The notes: generated by a model not told the origin, from the letters alone. A DNA stretch of 64,000 nt from Marinoscillum sp964351625 (GCA_964351625.1 CAYGOV010000013.1:62001-126000); one strand, 5' to 3'; counted from the stretch's first letter, positions 1 to 8,974 are shown. Made by a program: numbers and translations.

Positions 1-1049
1 AAGGAAGGGTAGTAACCTTTCGCGGAAAACATCCAATCGCGAGGTTCTTCGATTCCTCGGTAGTGTTTATTTAGCGGATGCTCCTTATAGTAAATGTTCG
101 CTGATGGATAGAGATTATTGAATTCATCGAAGCTCCCTACGAAGACTTGAATGTTTGAGATGTTTTTGGCAAGAGCCAGTACAAAAAGGATCGTCTTGGT
201 GGATACTGGATATTCATCGAAATGAGAAGGTTCCAGCAATAGTATCCGATTGGCAACCAAATCACTTTTCCACAGTGGATCAAGGTTGTAAAAATTATAG
301 ATACAAGTAGGTCTGGTAGGGTCCACTTGGATCACCTGCTGAGGAGGAAGTTGCGTGGAAATATCGGGATTGAAAGTTTCCTTAAGTGATGCTGGTATTG
401 CCATTTCTGGAAAAGCTTCATATGGCACATCCAAATATGTGTCCTTTTGATTACTCTCAAAAAAGGTGTTGATATTGTCTTGGTTGGCGTAGTACTTCTT
501 ATTGCTATTGGCGCCAGCTACCCATTGCCAGCTGAGTGCATTGCTCGCCCAGTCCGCATCGAGCAGATGGTAATACATCCACCTCGCCGGAGTGCGCCAG
601 TGACTTCTACCGATGTTGCACGCCAATGAAGCGATATACATGCGCATGTGATTGTGCAGGTATCCATTTTCATAAAATTCATCAATCGCATGATCAATGG
701 CCAGAATACCTGTGCGTCCAGTTACTATATTTTGAGGCATTTCGTAGTTTGATACCTCGGGCTGTGGATGCTTTAGGTCTTCATTGATGTCGTTTCCCTT
801 TTCTATCCAGATCTGCTGCCAATAGTCTCTCCAAGCGAGCTCTTGGATCAGTTTGTGAGATTCATAAGTATTGAAACCACGGTTGAGGATAGACTGATAA
901 ACCTGTTTGGTAGAAATCACCCCACGTGAGATGTAAGGTGAGAGACGCGTGACTGCACCATCAACATGGTTGCGCGAAGGGCCATATGCTACAGGATCTA
1001 TGGACTCCATTTGCTTGATGATGCTCTGATAGTCGGTTTTGAATTTCAT
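1..1049 (-). CDS. photolyase/cryptochrome-like FAD-binding protein (partial, C-terminus outside window)
   Basis: I translated the minus strand from the ATG at 1049 and it stays open to base 1, giving about 349 residues without a stop. The first ~190 residues match the helical FAD-binding domain of DNA photolyases and cryptochromes: GRTGILAIDHAI near the middle, HNHMRMYIAS, the SHWRTPARWMYYHLLDAD segment, and SWQWVAGANSNKKYYANQDN. The protein starts directly in this domain, with no N-terminal antenna-binding alpha/beta domain. After it comes an alpha/beta-like stretch beginning ANRILLLEPSHFDEYPVS, which could be an antenna-type domain placed behind the FAD domain. It would bind FAD and either repair UV photoproducts or sense blue light; substrate is unknown. 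Its ATG overlaps the upstream DUF2805 stop (ATGA), so the two are translationally coupled. Confidence 0.85.
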   Translation of the reverse strand, partial: MKFKTDYQSIIKQMESIDPVAYGPSRNHVDGAVTRLSPYISRGVISTKQVYQSILNRGFNTYESHKLIQELAWRDYWQQIWIEKGNDINEDLKHPQPEVSNYEMPQNIVTGRTGILAIDHAIDEFYENGYLHNHMRMYIASLACNIGRSHWRTPARWMYYHLLDADWASNALSWQWVAGANSNKKYYANQDNINTFFESNQKDTYLDVPYEAFPEMAIPASLKETFNPDISTQLPPQQVIQVDPTRPTCIYNFYNLDPLWKSDLVANRILLLEPSHFDEYPVSTKTILFVLALAKNISNIQVFVGSFDEFNNLYPSANIYYKEHPLNKHYRGIEEPRDWMFSAKGYYPS

Positions 1050-1330
1050 CTTTTAGAAATCTTATTCCCACTTATTGCACGTTGCCTGGTGCAGCGAAAT
1101 CTATCAATTTCCTCATTACGCTTTTGAAGATGCTTCTGACTTACGCCACTATTCACTCTTTTGCGCCAACGTTTGAAGCTTGATGTTTGAAGTGTATTGC
1201 GCATTAGGTCGATGACCATTTTTTCGGTTAGCCCAAATTGAAAAGCTATCGCTTCGAAAGGTGTGCGATCTTCCCAAGCCATCTCTATGACCCTGTTGTG
1301 GTCATCCGGTGAAAGCTCAATATTTTTCAT
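1046..1330 (-). CDS. DUF2805 / TIGR03643 family small protein
   Basis: A 94-residue basic protein recognised as the TIGR03643/DUF2805 family by MAWEDRTPFEAIAFQFGL followed by FKRWRKRVNSG. The N-terminal half looks like a small helix-turn-helix (EMAWEDRTPFEAI, then GLTEKMVIDLMR), and the C-terminal third is rich in Lys and Arg, consistent with nucleic-acid binding. No function is established. It sits between an SDR/DUF2867 gene and a photolyase-like gene, overlapping each by four bases (ATGA), so the three are almost certainly one transcript. A role linked to the photolyase (regulation or DNA contact) is an inference from context only. Confidence 0.85.
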   Translation of the reverse strand: MKNIELSPDDHNRVIEMAWEDRTPFEAIAFQFGLTEKMVIDLMRNTLQTSSFKRWRKRVNSGVSQKHLQKRNEEIDRFRCTRQRAISGNKISKR

Positions 1331-2760
1331 TTTTTCATTTTTTTTACTTTGGTCAATTTGTCCATCATACCCTGAAAGATGAAACCATGAAAGGGCAAGA
1401 CGCTATACCAATAAAGTCTTCCTAGTATTCCTTTGGGTCTGAAAGTGGCAGTCTGGAGTAGTTTTTCTTCTTTGACGGTAAACTCTAACCACGCTTCCCC
1501 CGGGAGCTTCATTTCGGCAAAGAGTATTAACCTGCCTTCCGTTTTGTCTGCGTAAAGCACTCGCCAAAAATCCAACGCATCGCCAGCATATATATCACTG
1601 ATATTCGTACGTCCTCTCCTCAGGCCAACTCCACCGACGAACTTATCCATGTAGCCGCGTATTTTCCAAAGCCAGTTACCATAGTACCAACCATTTTGCC
1701 CGCCTATACTCCAGATTTTCTCAATGCACTTTTCACGATCGCTGAAAACTTGTTCACGTCTATCGATAAAGCACCCAAATGATGGTACTTTGATGTAATC
1801 AGAGATATTTATCTGTATCCCGCTGCTCACATAGGCATCTTTCCAGCTAGAGACAATCGCATTGTTTTCTATTTTACTAAAAGCACGTTCCAGTGCTTTT
1901 GTGTAAGTCATGGGTGTGATTCCTAGTATTTTCTCAAGGCGGTTGTCTCTGCAGATCACTTCCACCTTCATGCTGTCCACCAGAGCAATAGCTAGTCTGT
2001 AAGAAGTAGAAGTCACAAAATAGAGCCAGTAGGAGGAGAGCTTTGGTGTCATAACAGGTACGATGAAGATCTTCCGTTTCAGGTTTCGTACCTCACCAAA
2101 TTTCAAAAGCATCTCTTTGTACGAAAGGATGTCTGGGCCACCAATATCAAAATCTTGATCATACGTCTCAGGATTGAATATCGACTGAGAGAGAAATGAG
2201 ATCACGTCTACAATGCCAATTGGCTGGCACTTAGTGTTGAGCCATTTAGGAGTGATCATCACCGGTAGTTTTTCTACCAAATCTCTGATGATCTCAAAGG
2301 AAGCACTGCCAGAACCAATAATGATAGCTGCCCTCAAAGCTGTGAAGTGATAGCTTCCATGACTCAATTCATCTTCTACATTTTTGCGAGAGGTGAGATG
2401 CTCTGATAGCTCGTCTTCGTTGATAATGCCGCTCAGATAGATGACATGCTCCACTTTTGTGGCTTCCAGTGCTTCACGAAAGTTTACTGCAGAGCGATGC
2501 TCCAGAGATTCATAATCTGAGGAGGAAGACATGGAATGAACCAAGTAGTATGCTCCGTCTATGTCTTGAGGGATTTTCTTGAGGGATTCACTATCCAGTA
2601 GATCTGCTTCGATGACTTGTATCTTGCCTTCTGCTACTTTTGGATAGTGGAATCTCCTAGCATCACGCACGCAGCAGACCACTTCATGACCTTCTTCTAT
2701 CAAGACTGGAAGTAGGCGTTTTCCAATGTAGCCCGTGGCACCTGTGAGTAGTATCTTCAT
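1327..2760 (-). CDS. SDR-family NAD(P)-binding protein with C-terminal DUF2867
   Basis: 477 residues. The N-terminus carries an atypical/extended SDR Rossmann motif (LLTGATGYIGKRLLP, residues ~4-18) followed by the NmrA/NAD-dependent epimerase-like pattern (YYLVHSMSSS, VEHVIYLSGI). The C-terminal ~170 residues match DUF2867 (WSIGGQNGWYYGNWLWKIRG, then GDALDFWRVL). Such fusions are usually annotated as nucleoside-diphosphate-sugar epimerases, but no substrate is known. It heads a three-gene unit with DUF2805 and a photolyase-like protein, with ATGA overlaps at each junction. SDR/DUF2867 proteins recur beside photolyases in other bacteria, which supports a light- or UV-stress link by association. 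The ATG at 2760 precedes the glycine motif closely, as expected. Confidence 0.88.
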   Translation of the reverse strand: MKILLTGATGYIGKRLLPVLIEEGHEVVCCVRDARRFHYPKVAEGKIQVIEADLLDSESLKKIPQDIDGAYYLVHSMSSSSDYESLEHRSAVNFREALEATKVEHVIYLSGIINEDELSEHLTSRKNVEDELSHGSYHFTALRAAIIIGSGSASFEIIRDLVEKLPVMITPKWLNTKCQPIGIVDVISFLSQSIFNPETYDQDFDIGGPDILSYKEMLLKFGEVRNLKRKIFIVPVMTPKLSSYWLYFVTSTSYRLAIALVDSMKVEVICRDNRLEKILGITPMTYTKALERAFSKIENNAIVSSWKDAYVSSGIQINISDYIKVPSFGCFIDRREQVFSDREKCIEKIWSIGGQNGWYYGNWLWKIRGYMDKFVGGVGLRRGRTNISDIYAGDALDFWRVLYADKTEGRLILFAEMKLPGEAWLEFTVKEEKLLQTATFRPKGILGRLYWYSVLPFHGFIFQGMMDKLTKVKKMKK

Positions 2761-2843
2761 TCACTAGCTACAACAAGCCAAAGGGCTGGTTGTTACTAGA
2801 ATCAAATGTATTTATTCAAAACTCAGATTAGAGCTAGTGCAGA

Positions 2844-3362
2844 TCAATTGCTTTTTTTCAAAACCAAGCCTTGAGTGGTAAAGGAAAGCCCTTGCTGACC
2901 GTAGGTAGAGATCATCACGCACTCAAAAAATGGCACATTGGTGTTGGCTCTGATTCCCCAGTCAAACAGAAAGTTGGCGCCTGTTCCACCTTCCTTGTCT
3001 TCTTGATCAATGACAATCTCCACCGTTTCCATCGGAGCAAGGTATATTGGCTTTTTCAAATAGTCTCGTAGGGACTTTCCGGAAGTGTTGAAATACTCTG
3101 CGGTCTTGATGTAGATGGTGTCTTTTCTATTCGTATTTCTAATGCTGATGGTGCTTGTAAGCGGATGGGTTTTATGCTCTGTTTCGCTATAAATCTGAGA
3201 GTAAACAGATAAGTATGTAGACCCATTTTCCAAAGAATCTGGCAAAACCTCGGCTGTTCTTTTATCCCAATTTACAGGATCTATAGAGCTAATCTCTTGA
3301 TTTCGGTTGCAGGAAGAAAGGCAAACAACGAAAACCAGCATGGTCAAAAATTGAGACTTCAT
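2844..3362 (-). CDS. DUF3124 family lipoprotein
   Basis: 172 residues from the ATG at 3362, chosen because it gives a clean lipoprotein signal peptide (MKSQFLTMLVFVVCLSSC, lipidated Cys at residue 18). An in-frame ATG at 3404 would add 14 residues before the signal. The mature part matches DUF3124: a YLSVYSQIYS segment, then STISIRNTNRKDTIYI, YFNTSGKSLRDYLKKPIYLA, GGTGANFLFDW and a GQQGLSFTTQG ending. The family is a small beta-sandwich-like domain of unknown function, usually periplasmic or membrane anchored. No operon partner is evident: 83 bp separates it from the SDR gene downstream, and a transglutaminase-like gene lies upstream on the same strand. Confidence 0.82.
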   Translation of the reverse strand: MKSQFLTMLVFVVCLSSCNRNQEISSIDPVNWDKRTAEVLPDSLENGSTYLSVYSQIYSETEHKTHPLTSTISIRNTNRKDTIYIKTAEYFNTSGKSLRDYLKKPIYLAPMETVEIVIDQEDKEGGTGANFLFDWGIRANTNVPFFECVMISTYGQQGLSFTTQGLVLKKSN

Positions 3363-3512
3363 TGCAAAAGCATGTTTCTGGAGGTTATCTAATATTCTCT
3401 TCATAACTGTTAATCTAACGAATCAAGTCAATGATTAAAACATGGGGAGGTGAATCTGTCAATTTTTCAGGAATGTTCATCTGCCAAAAAAAGAGCGTTT
3501 TCACTATGCGTA

Positions 3513-4388
3513 TTACACTTTAAACTCCTCTACAGTGACTACCTGATAATAAGGAAAAACTGACGGGCCGAACTGATTATACATGGCCACATCTGCGGCA
3601 TCATGACCATATCCTACCGCTACATATCCACCTTTCAGGCCATGCTGAGTAGCATCAAATGTGTACCAACGCCCTCCAACATACGCTTCAAACCAGGCAT
3701 GCATGTCCATAGGCTTGAGTTCATGAAGATAGCCCACGACCATTCGTGCAGGGATGCTCAAACTTCTACAAAGTGCTATTCCCAAATGTGCCAGATCGCG
3801 GCAAACACCTGACTTTCTTTGATGGACTTCTACAGCTGAGATGGGGTAGTCGCTGCTGCCTGGGAGGTAACTGATCTTGTCCCTTATCCAAGACTCGATG
3901 GCTGCTACTTGGTCAAAGCCAAGTTTTTTACCAGTAGTTATGGACATTGCCAATTCGTTGAATCTATCAGATTCGCAGTATCTACTTGGTAGCAAATAGT
4001 TAAGAATGTTGTCGGGAAGATTTTGGACATCCACAAAAGGAACTCCAGGGTGTACGTCCACCAGATTTGTCGTTCGCACTTCTGATGATGTATGGATTGA
4101 AAATGGACCACTTGGGGCGATGAGTCGCTGACAAAGATTTTGATAATCATCGGTGTATTCTACCACGGTGACTTGCGGAGAAATCTTAAACTGCTCCATA
4201 GCCACCCACTGTGTAGCGCTGCTGCGTGGGCGAAGCATTAGGATAAAAGGAGTCGGAATTTCTATATCAAACTTCAGCTTATGGTTTATTCTCAGCCACA
4301 TAGATTTATGAATTTGTGCTGGCGGAGTACCCAGCTGATTGCGTAGCAAAGTTAGATTAGTATCTGCGGATAAAGGTGCTTTGATCAT
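3513..4388 (-). CDS. transglutaminase-like (cysteine protease fold) protein
   Basis: 291 residues with no signal peptide. The C-terminal half is a transglutaminase-like domain with a visible catalytic triad: Cys in KSGVCRDLAHLGIALCRSL, His in MDMHAWFEAYVGG, and Asp in RWYTFDATQHG. The N-terminal ~130 residues are the beta-rich domain that precedes the core in bacterial transglutaminase-like proteins (LKFDIEIPTPFILMLRPR). Family members act as peptidases or amide hydrolases; the substrate here is unknown. The ATG at 4388 is used, but a start at MWLRINHKL (~30 codons in) is equally possible because the first residues are not typical of the family. It is transcribed away from the outer-membrane protein gene at 4515. 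Confidence 0.85.
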   Translation of the reverse strand: MIKAPLSADTNLTLLRNQLGTPPAQIHKSMWLRINHKLKFDIEIPTPFILMLRPRSSATQWVAMEQFKISPQVTVVEYTDDYQNLCQRLIAPSGPFSIHTSSEVRTTNLVDVHPGVPFVDVQNLPDNILNYLLPSRYCESDRFNELAMSITTGKKLGFDQVAAIESWIRDKISYLPGSSDYPISAVEVHQRKSGVCRDLAHLGIALCRSLSIPARMVVGYLHELKPMDMHAWFEAYVGGRWYTFDATQHGLKGGYVAVGYGHDAADVAMYNQFGPSVFPYYQVVTVEEFKV

Positions 4389-4514
4389 TACTTGATCATT
4401 TAAATCTCAGGATTGCTAATCCGCTTTTTATATAATTCGATATTCTACACGTTTCTTGACTCAAGTCAATGGATTTGGAAGAAGCTAATAGGACTTTTGC
4501 TAAAAAACTAGAAC

Positions 4515-5132
4515 ATGAAAGCGAAACTATTTCTATTTACTACAGCACTAATTCTACTTTCTACTTTTGCCAAAGCCCAATATATCAAAGGTGACAGTCT
4601 GATCAGCAGGCATTTCCTAGGGAGTACACTATTCGTTGCTTTCACACCTTTGCTAGATCCATCTCCTAGATACTTCCAGTTGAACTATGGATATGCACTT
4701 ACGGCAAAAGACGTGATTTCCGTGGAAGCTATCACATGGGCCTATCAGGCACCTTTGGGCATACCATATGGACCTGATATGGTAGATAAATCCAATGACT
4801 TTCCAGGAAGTGTAAGAGCTTTCGGTGGAGGACTGGCGTACAAAAGATTTTTCTGGAAAGGACTTTATGGACAGGTTCATAGTACGCTTTTGCGCCAAAA
4901 CTATCTAGATGAGAATAATAAGAAAATCCAAAGTGGATTTCAGCTTTTCAATGTGATCAGGTTCGGCTACCACATCGATATGTTCAAGAACCGTTGGTTT
5001 CTTGAGCCATCATTAGCTTTCACTTCATGGCCTATCAATACCAATCTACCAGACACTTTCCAATCTCAGGAGGACCAATGGAATAAGTATTTCCTATTCG
5101 AGCCAGGACTACACTTTGGATTTAATTTCTGA
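4515..5132 (+). CDS. secreted outer-membrane beta-barrel-like protein, function unknown
   Basis: 205 residues with a Sec signal peptide (LFLFTTALILLSTFAKAQ, cleavage after AKA). The rest alternates aromatic and polar residues in short beta-strand-like segments (YFQLNYGYAL, FGGGLAYKRFFWKGLYGQV, FQLFNVIRFGYHIDM) and ends in Phe (HFGFNF), as outer-membrane barrels do. I do not recognise a named family. It is convergent with the Crp/Fnr gene just downstream (12 bp between stops) and divergent from the transglutaminase-like gene. An outer-membrane location is inferred from composition and the C-terminal Phe. Confidence 0.7.
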   Translation: MKAKLFLFTTALILLSTFAKAQYIKGDSLISRHFLGSTLFVAFTPLLDPSPRYFQLNYGYALTAKDVISVEAITWAYQAPLGIPYGPDMVDKSNDFPGSVRAFGGGLAYKRFFWKGLYGQVHSTLLRQNYLDENNKKIQSGFQLFNVIRFGYHIDMFKNRWFLEPSLAFTSWPINTNLPDTFQSQEDQWNKYFLFEPGLHFGFNF

Positions 5133-5143
5133 TAGGATAGGAG

Positions 5144-5725
5144 TTAAGCTCGCTTTTCGAAAATCCGTTTTCTGATTCTGCTCAATGTTTCAGGCTTAAT
5201 GCCGAGATAGCTGGCCAGCTGGTGTTGTGGCACTCTATTAACAAGTGTAGGTCGTATTTCTAGGAGACTTAGATAACGCTCTTCAGGAGATGATTTTATA
5301 AAGTTAGCCATGTCTGCTTGTTGATTGCCCATCATCTGCTCTAGTCCTGAGCGACAAAATGCTTCAAATCGGGGGTGTTTTGCATATAAGGATTGCTCCT
5401 TGGCGCTGTTTACAATTGCTACGGTAGTTTCTTCAATACAAACGAGATTCACTTTTGAAGGTGTACCTGAGGCTAAGCTTTGGAAGTTGGCCGCTGTTTG
5501 GTCCTCAGTGTACAAATCCCAGGTCTTTTCCTCGCCATCTTTTAATTCATAATTTCGAATACAGCCGGAGACCACATGGTAAGCATCTTTGGCTATTTGC
5601 CCCGTTCGCAGCAGATAATGACCTTTTTTGAAAGTCTTGACAGGGAAACTTTCTTCAATGGATTTGGCTTCCTCCATTGTCAAAGTTGTCAATTGTGACA
5701 TCAGGCTTACCAGTATGTTTTCCAT
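5144..5725 (-). CDS. Crp/Fnr family transcriptional regulator
   Basis: 193 residues from the ATG at 5725; the frame extends upstream only to a TTG at 5758. It has an N-terminal cyclic-nucleotide-binding-like beta-roll (FPVKTFKKGHYLLRTGQ, then VSGCIRNYELKDGEEKTWD) and a short C-terminal helix-turn-helix whose recognition helix reads LASYLGIKPETLSRIRKR. This is the short Crp-like type common in Bacteroidota, with PEERYLSLL before the HTH. No cysteines are placed to suggest an iron-sulfur cluster, and the ligand is unknown. It resembles the regulator at 49192-49770 (both have an SRIRKR recognition helix). Targets are unknown; the neighbouring outer-membrane gene is convergent, not divergent. Confidence 0.9.
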   Translation of the reverse strand: MENILVSLMSQLTTLTMEEAKSIEESFPVKTFKKGHYLLRTGQIAKDAYHVVSGCIRNYELKDGEEKTWDLYTEDQTAANFQSLASGTPSKVNLVCIEETTVAIVNSAKEQSLYAKHPRFEAFCRSGLEQMMGNQQADMANFIKSSPEERYLSLLEIRPTLVNRVPQHQLASYLGIKPETLSRIRKRIFEKRA

Positions 5726-5993
5726 TGATTTTTCTGCGGTTTTAAAACTTGTTTGCAAAATAGATTAACCTGATAAAATTAGTTGGTTGTGAGTTTCCTT
5801 TGTAACCATAACCCTAAATTATTACACTTTTGGGGATAGACGATTGAGACAAATTTAGTCCACCAGTTTACTGATTTACATTTTTGCTTTGGTAAAATCT
5901 ATTTAAAAATTAGTTCAGGAAAAAGTTGATTTAGAATACCCTTGGTCAACGAATCTTGAAAAGGTATTTTTGGCCAAATTTTAAAAATCAACA

Positions 5994-6758
5994 ATGAGGC
6001 ACACGGTTATCGGTTTGTTTTTGCTGCTCATCTCATTTAGTACCCAAGCACAAGAAGATTGGGTTGTCACGCTGGAAGGTGATACTATTTTCGGAAAAGT
6101 GGCCTTTATGATTAAAAAGCCTTACGAAATGGATGAGGTGGTCATTAAAGTCAATAAGAAGAAGCAACGATTTTCCCCATTGGAAATAAGCAGACTTTCT
6201 AAAAAAGGGGAGGAATACGTGCCGCTCAAGATTTATAGAAAATATCAATTCGCATTGGTAATGAGTGAAGGATACCTTAGTTGGTATAAATTCATAAATC
6301 CAGAATCTACGGCAATTTCAGAGTTTAGCCTAAGCGTCCTCACCAAATTGGATGGCAGTATAGTTCCACTATCAAACATTGGCTTTATGCGCTATGTCAG
6401 CAATTATCTCGAAGATTGTCAGCCTTTGGAAGCTAAGATTGAAAACAATGAGTTCAAGCAAAAGGACCTACCGGAAATTATTGCCTTCTACAATGACTGG
6501 ATAGAGAAAAACACTCCTAACATCTACAATGCACCACTCAAACCTGCCAAATCAACTACGGCCATAGATGCCGTGATATCATCTGCAAGTAAAAATGAAA
6601 AGTTAGGTAAAGATGAAGAGCTAATGGATATGCTTTCTGATGTTCAATCCAAACTCAAGGATGGTAAAACAATCCCTGCTTATTTGAAAGCTGGAATTCT
6701 TGATAAACTGAAGGACGAGGCTGCGCTGGCTGAGCAATTCAAGTCAGCTTTAGAGTAG
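5994..6758 (+). CDS. secreted protein of unknown function
   Basis: 254 residues with a signal peptide (VIGLFLLLISFSTQAQ). The N-terminal part (WVVTLEGDTIFGKV, then VNKKKQRFSPLEISRL) resembles small beta-rich repeats seen in many periplasmic Bacteroidota proteins that begin with a 'G-D-T-I-x-G-K-V' strand. The C-terminal half is helical and charged (KLGKDEELMDMLSDVQSKLK), with a likely surface helix pair. I do not recognise a family. It is followed 61 bp downstream by the ABC-F gene, which appears to have its own promoter, so the two need not be co-transcribed. The 235 bp in front of it are AT-rich, with no feature I can name. Confidence 0.65.
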   Translation: MRHTVIGLFLLLISFSTQAQEDWVVTLEGDTIFGKVAFMIKKPYEMDEVVIKVNKKKQRFSPLEISRLSKKGEEYVPLKIYRKYQFALVMSEGYLSWYKFINPESTAISEFSLSVLTKLDGSIVPLSNIGFMRYVSNYLEDCQPLEAKIENNEFKQKDLPEIIAFYNDWIEKNTPNIYNAPLKPAKSTTAIDAVISSASKNEKLGKDEELMDMLSDVQSKLKDGKTIPAYLKAGILDKLKDEAALAEQFKSALE

Positions 6759-6807
6759 ACTTTACCTAAATTCTACACTTACCATTAGATTCCTTTGCCG
6801 CTTCATA

Positions 6808-6815
6808 TAACTTTG
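6808..6815 (+). promoter_or_regulatory. candidate -7 element of a Bacteroidota promoter
   Basis: TAACTTTG matches the Bacteroidota -7 consensus TAnnTTTG exactly and ends only 5 bases before the ABC-F ATG. I see no good TTTG at the expected -33 spacing. If used, transcription would begin at or next to the start codon, giving a leaderless or near-leaderless mRNA. Confidence 0.35.
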
Positions 6816-6819
6816 CGGC

Positions 6820-8718
6820 ATGATTAGTATCAACAACCTGTCGTACTACATTGGTGACCGCCCACTTTACGATGAAGCTTCCTTATTTATAGGCCCTAAA
6901 GACCGTATTGGACTTATAGGTCTCAATGGGACAGGTAAGTCTACATTGCTAAAAATGATCACCAATGAAGTGCAACCCACTTCTGGAGAGATCAATATGA
7001 GTAAGGAAACGACGATAGGTTTTTTGAATCAGGACCTTCTGTCTTTTCTCACCGATGACTCTATTCTGCATGTGGCTATGCAAGCTTTTTCAGAGACACT
7101 GAAAATCCAGCTGCAAATGGAAGATGTGCTTCATCAGATGGAGAATAACTATAACGACAGTCTAGTTGATAAGCTTGCCAAACTACAGGAGCGTTTTGAA
7201 GCGAATGACGGTTATACGATGCAAGCCAAAGCGGAAGAGATTTTAGAAGGTATTGGATTTACAACCAAAGACTTGAAACGTCCTTTGAGGGAGTTTTCAG
7301 GTGGATGGAGAATGCGTGTGATGTTGGCAAAGCTCCTTTTGGAAAAGCCGTCTTTACTCATGCTCGATGAGCCTACCAACCACCTTGACCTTCCATCGAT
7401 ACAATGGTTGGAGAACTATCTACAGACCTACGAAGGAGCTTGTATCATCGTGAGTCACGATAGGAGATTCCTCAATTCTTCCATCAATAAAATTGTGGAG
7501 GTATGGCAATGTCAGATGCACGCCTACGCTGGCAATTATGATTATTACCTTACGGAAAAGGAACAAAGAAATGAGATCCAGCAGAATGCTTTTGCGAATC
7601 AACAGCAAAAGATAAAGCAAGCTGAGCGCTTTGTGGAGCGCTTTAAGGCGAAAGCCAGTAAAGCCAAACAAGCACAATCTCGAGCTAAGATGCTTGATAA
7701 AATGGACCGTATCGAGGCTGTTGTGGATGATAATGCTGCTGTGGATTTCAAGTTTAAATTCAAAGTAAAATCTGGGCGCCATGTGGCTGTTTTGAAAGAT
7801 ATCTCCAAAAGCTATGGCGACTTAGAGATTCTTAGACATGCCAGTGCCCACATAGAGCGTGGTGATAAGATTGCGTTTATCGGAGCGAATGGCAAGGGAA
7901 AATCTACGGCGCTGAGGATTGTGGCTGAGACTGAGCCTCACTCAGGGACATTGGAGAAAGGTCACAACGTATCTACAGCTTTCTATGCACAGCATCAGCT
8001 TGAGTCACTGAATACCAACAATGAAATATTAGAAGAACTGAAGCAAGCTGGTAGCGGCAAATCTGAGCAGGAGTTGCGTGGTGTATTGGGTTGTTTCTTG
8101 TTTTCTGATGAGGAAGTATTTAAGAAAATCAAAGTACTGAGTGGTGGTGAGAAATCACGTGTTGCATTGGCTAAGACGTTGATTTCTGAGTCGAATTTCT
8201 TGATGCTCGATGAGCCTACCAACCACCTTGATATGATGTCGGTGAGTATCCTTGTACAGGCGCTGCAGCAGTTTGAAGGTACATTCCTGTTGGTTTCCCA
8301 CGATAGAGATTTCATCTCTAAAGTAGCCAACAAGATATGGTGGATAGAAGACCATCAAATCAAGGAATATCCAGGAACCTATGCTGAGTGGGAGTGGTGG
8401 TACAACCGCGAGCAAGAGAAAAAGAAAGGAATCAAAGCTGAGGCAAAGCCGCAAGAAAAAGCCAAAGAAACGGTAGCTGCTCCAAAACCGAAATCTGACG
8501 ACACCCAAAAGAAGTTGAATCAAGAGATCACAGTGATTGAGGGTAAAATAGAGGCTCTGGAAGAAGAGATTGCTAAGTTGGAATTGGAGCTAGCAAAACC
8601 TGAGGTATTTGGAGATGTACAGAAAATGGAGAAAACCAATAACCGCTACCAAAGCAAAAAAGCCGAGCTACAAAAACTCAATGACAACTGGGAGGCATTG
8701 GTGGAAAAGGTCGGATAA
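6820..8718 (+). CDS. ABC-F family ATPase (ribosome-associated type)
   Basis: 632 residues containing two ABC ATPase domains and no membrane segments. Domain 1 has Walker A GLNGTGKST (~36-44), signature FSGGWRMR, and Walker B LLMLDEPTNHLD. Domain 2 has Walker A GANGKGKST, signature LSGGEKSRV, and Walker B FLMLDEPTNHLD. The linker between them is helical and rich in Lys, Gln and Ala (QQKIKQAERFVERFKAKASK), like the P-site tRNA interaction motif of ABC-F proteins. The last ~90 residues form a coiled coil (KKLNQEITVIEGKIEALEEE), as in Uup. ABC-F proteins act on the ribosome, resolving stalled states or conferring antibiotic protection; the coiled-coil tail favours a Uup-like housekeeping role, but resistance cannot be excluded. 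Confidence 0.93.
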   Translation: MISINNLSYYIGDRPLYDEASLFIGPKDRIGLIGLNGTGKSTLLKMITNEVQPTSGEINMSKETTIGFLNQDLLSFLTDDSILHVAMQAFSETLKIQLQMEDVLHQMENNYNDSLVDKLAKLQERFEANDGYTMQAKAEEILEGIGFTTKDLKRPLREFSGGWRMRVMLAKLLLEKPSLLMLDEPTNHLDLPSIQWLENYLQTYEGACIIVSHDRRFLNSSINKIVEVWQCQMHAYAGNYDYYLTEKEQRNEIQQNAFANQQQKIKQAERFVERFKAKASKAKQAQSRAKMLDKMDRIEAVVDDNAAVDFKFKFKVKSGRHVAVLKDISKSYGDLEILRHASAHIERGDKIAFIGANGKGKSTALRIVAETEPHSGTLEKGHNVSTAFYAQHQLESLNTNNEILEELKQAGSGKSEQELRGVLGCFLFSDEEVFKKIKVLSGGEKSRVALAKTLISESNFLMLDEPTNHLDMMSVSILVQALQQFEGTFLLVSHDRDFISKVANKIWWIEDHQIKEYPGTYAEWEWWYNREQEKKKGIKAEAKPQEKAKETVAAPKPKSDDTQKKLNQEITVIEGKIEALEEEIAKLELELAKPEVFGDVQKMEKTNNRYQSKKAELQKLNDNWEALVEKVG

Positions 8719-8756
8719 TTCACTACTCTTTCGTTTGTCACCTTTCTCTTTTGTTC

Positions 8757-8798
8757 GTCACCTTGAGCCTGTTTGTCACCTTGAGCCTGTCGAAAGGT
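8757..8798. repeat. two tandem copies of a common intergenic repeat
   Basis: GTCACCTTGAGCCTGT occurs at 8757-8772 and again at 8775-8790, where it continues CGAAAGGT. A degenerate third start (TTGTCACCTTTCT) lies just before. This belongs to the widespread GTCACCCTGAGC...GTCGAAGGG type of intergenic element. Bases 8719-8974 hold nothing else that I can support; forward reading frames there look accidental. Confidence 0.6.
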
Positions 8799-8974
8799 AA
8801 GACAAACATCATGTGAACCAAATAGGATAGAATTCCTCTCCAGATCCCTCATGGCCGTGGATGGTGTCCTCGCGAGCAACCGAGTTGAAAATTTGCGAGG
8901 ACACAAACCTTGACGAACGATCACAATATCCTCCTTGGACGGCTAGAAACAAAAAAAACAGACCCACTAGGCTA

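Noticed and set aside
447..787. Two plus-strand open frames opposite the photolyase gene
   Set aside because: They run antisense to a clearly conserved FAD-binding domain and have no recognisable family or start context.
7420..7808. Minus-strand frames opposite the ABC-F gene
   Set aside because: Antisense shadows of conserved ABC ATPase codons; composition is low-complexity.
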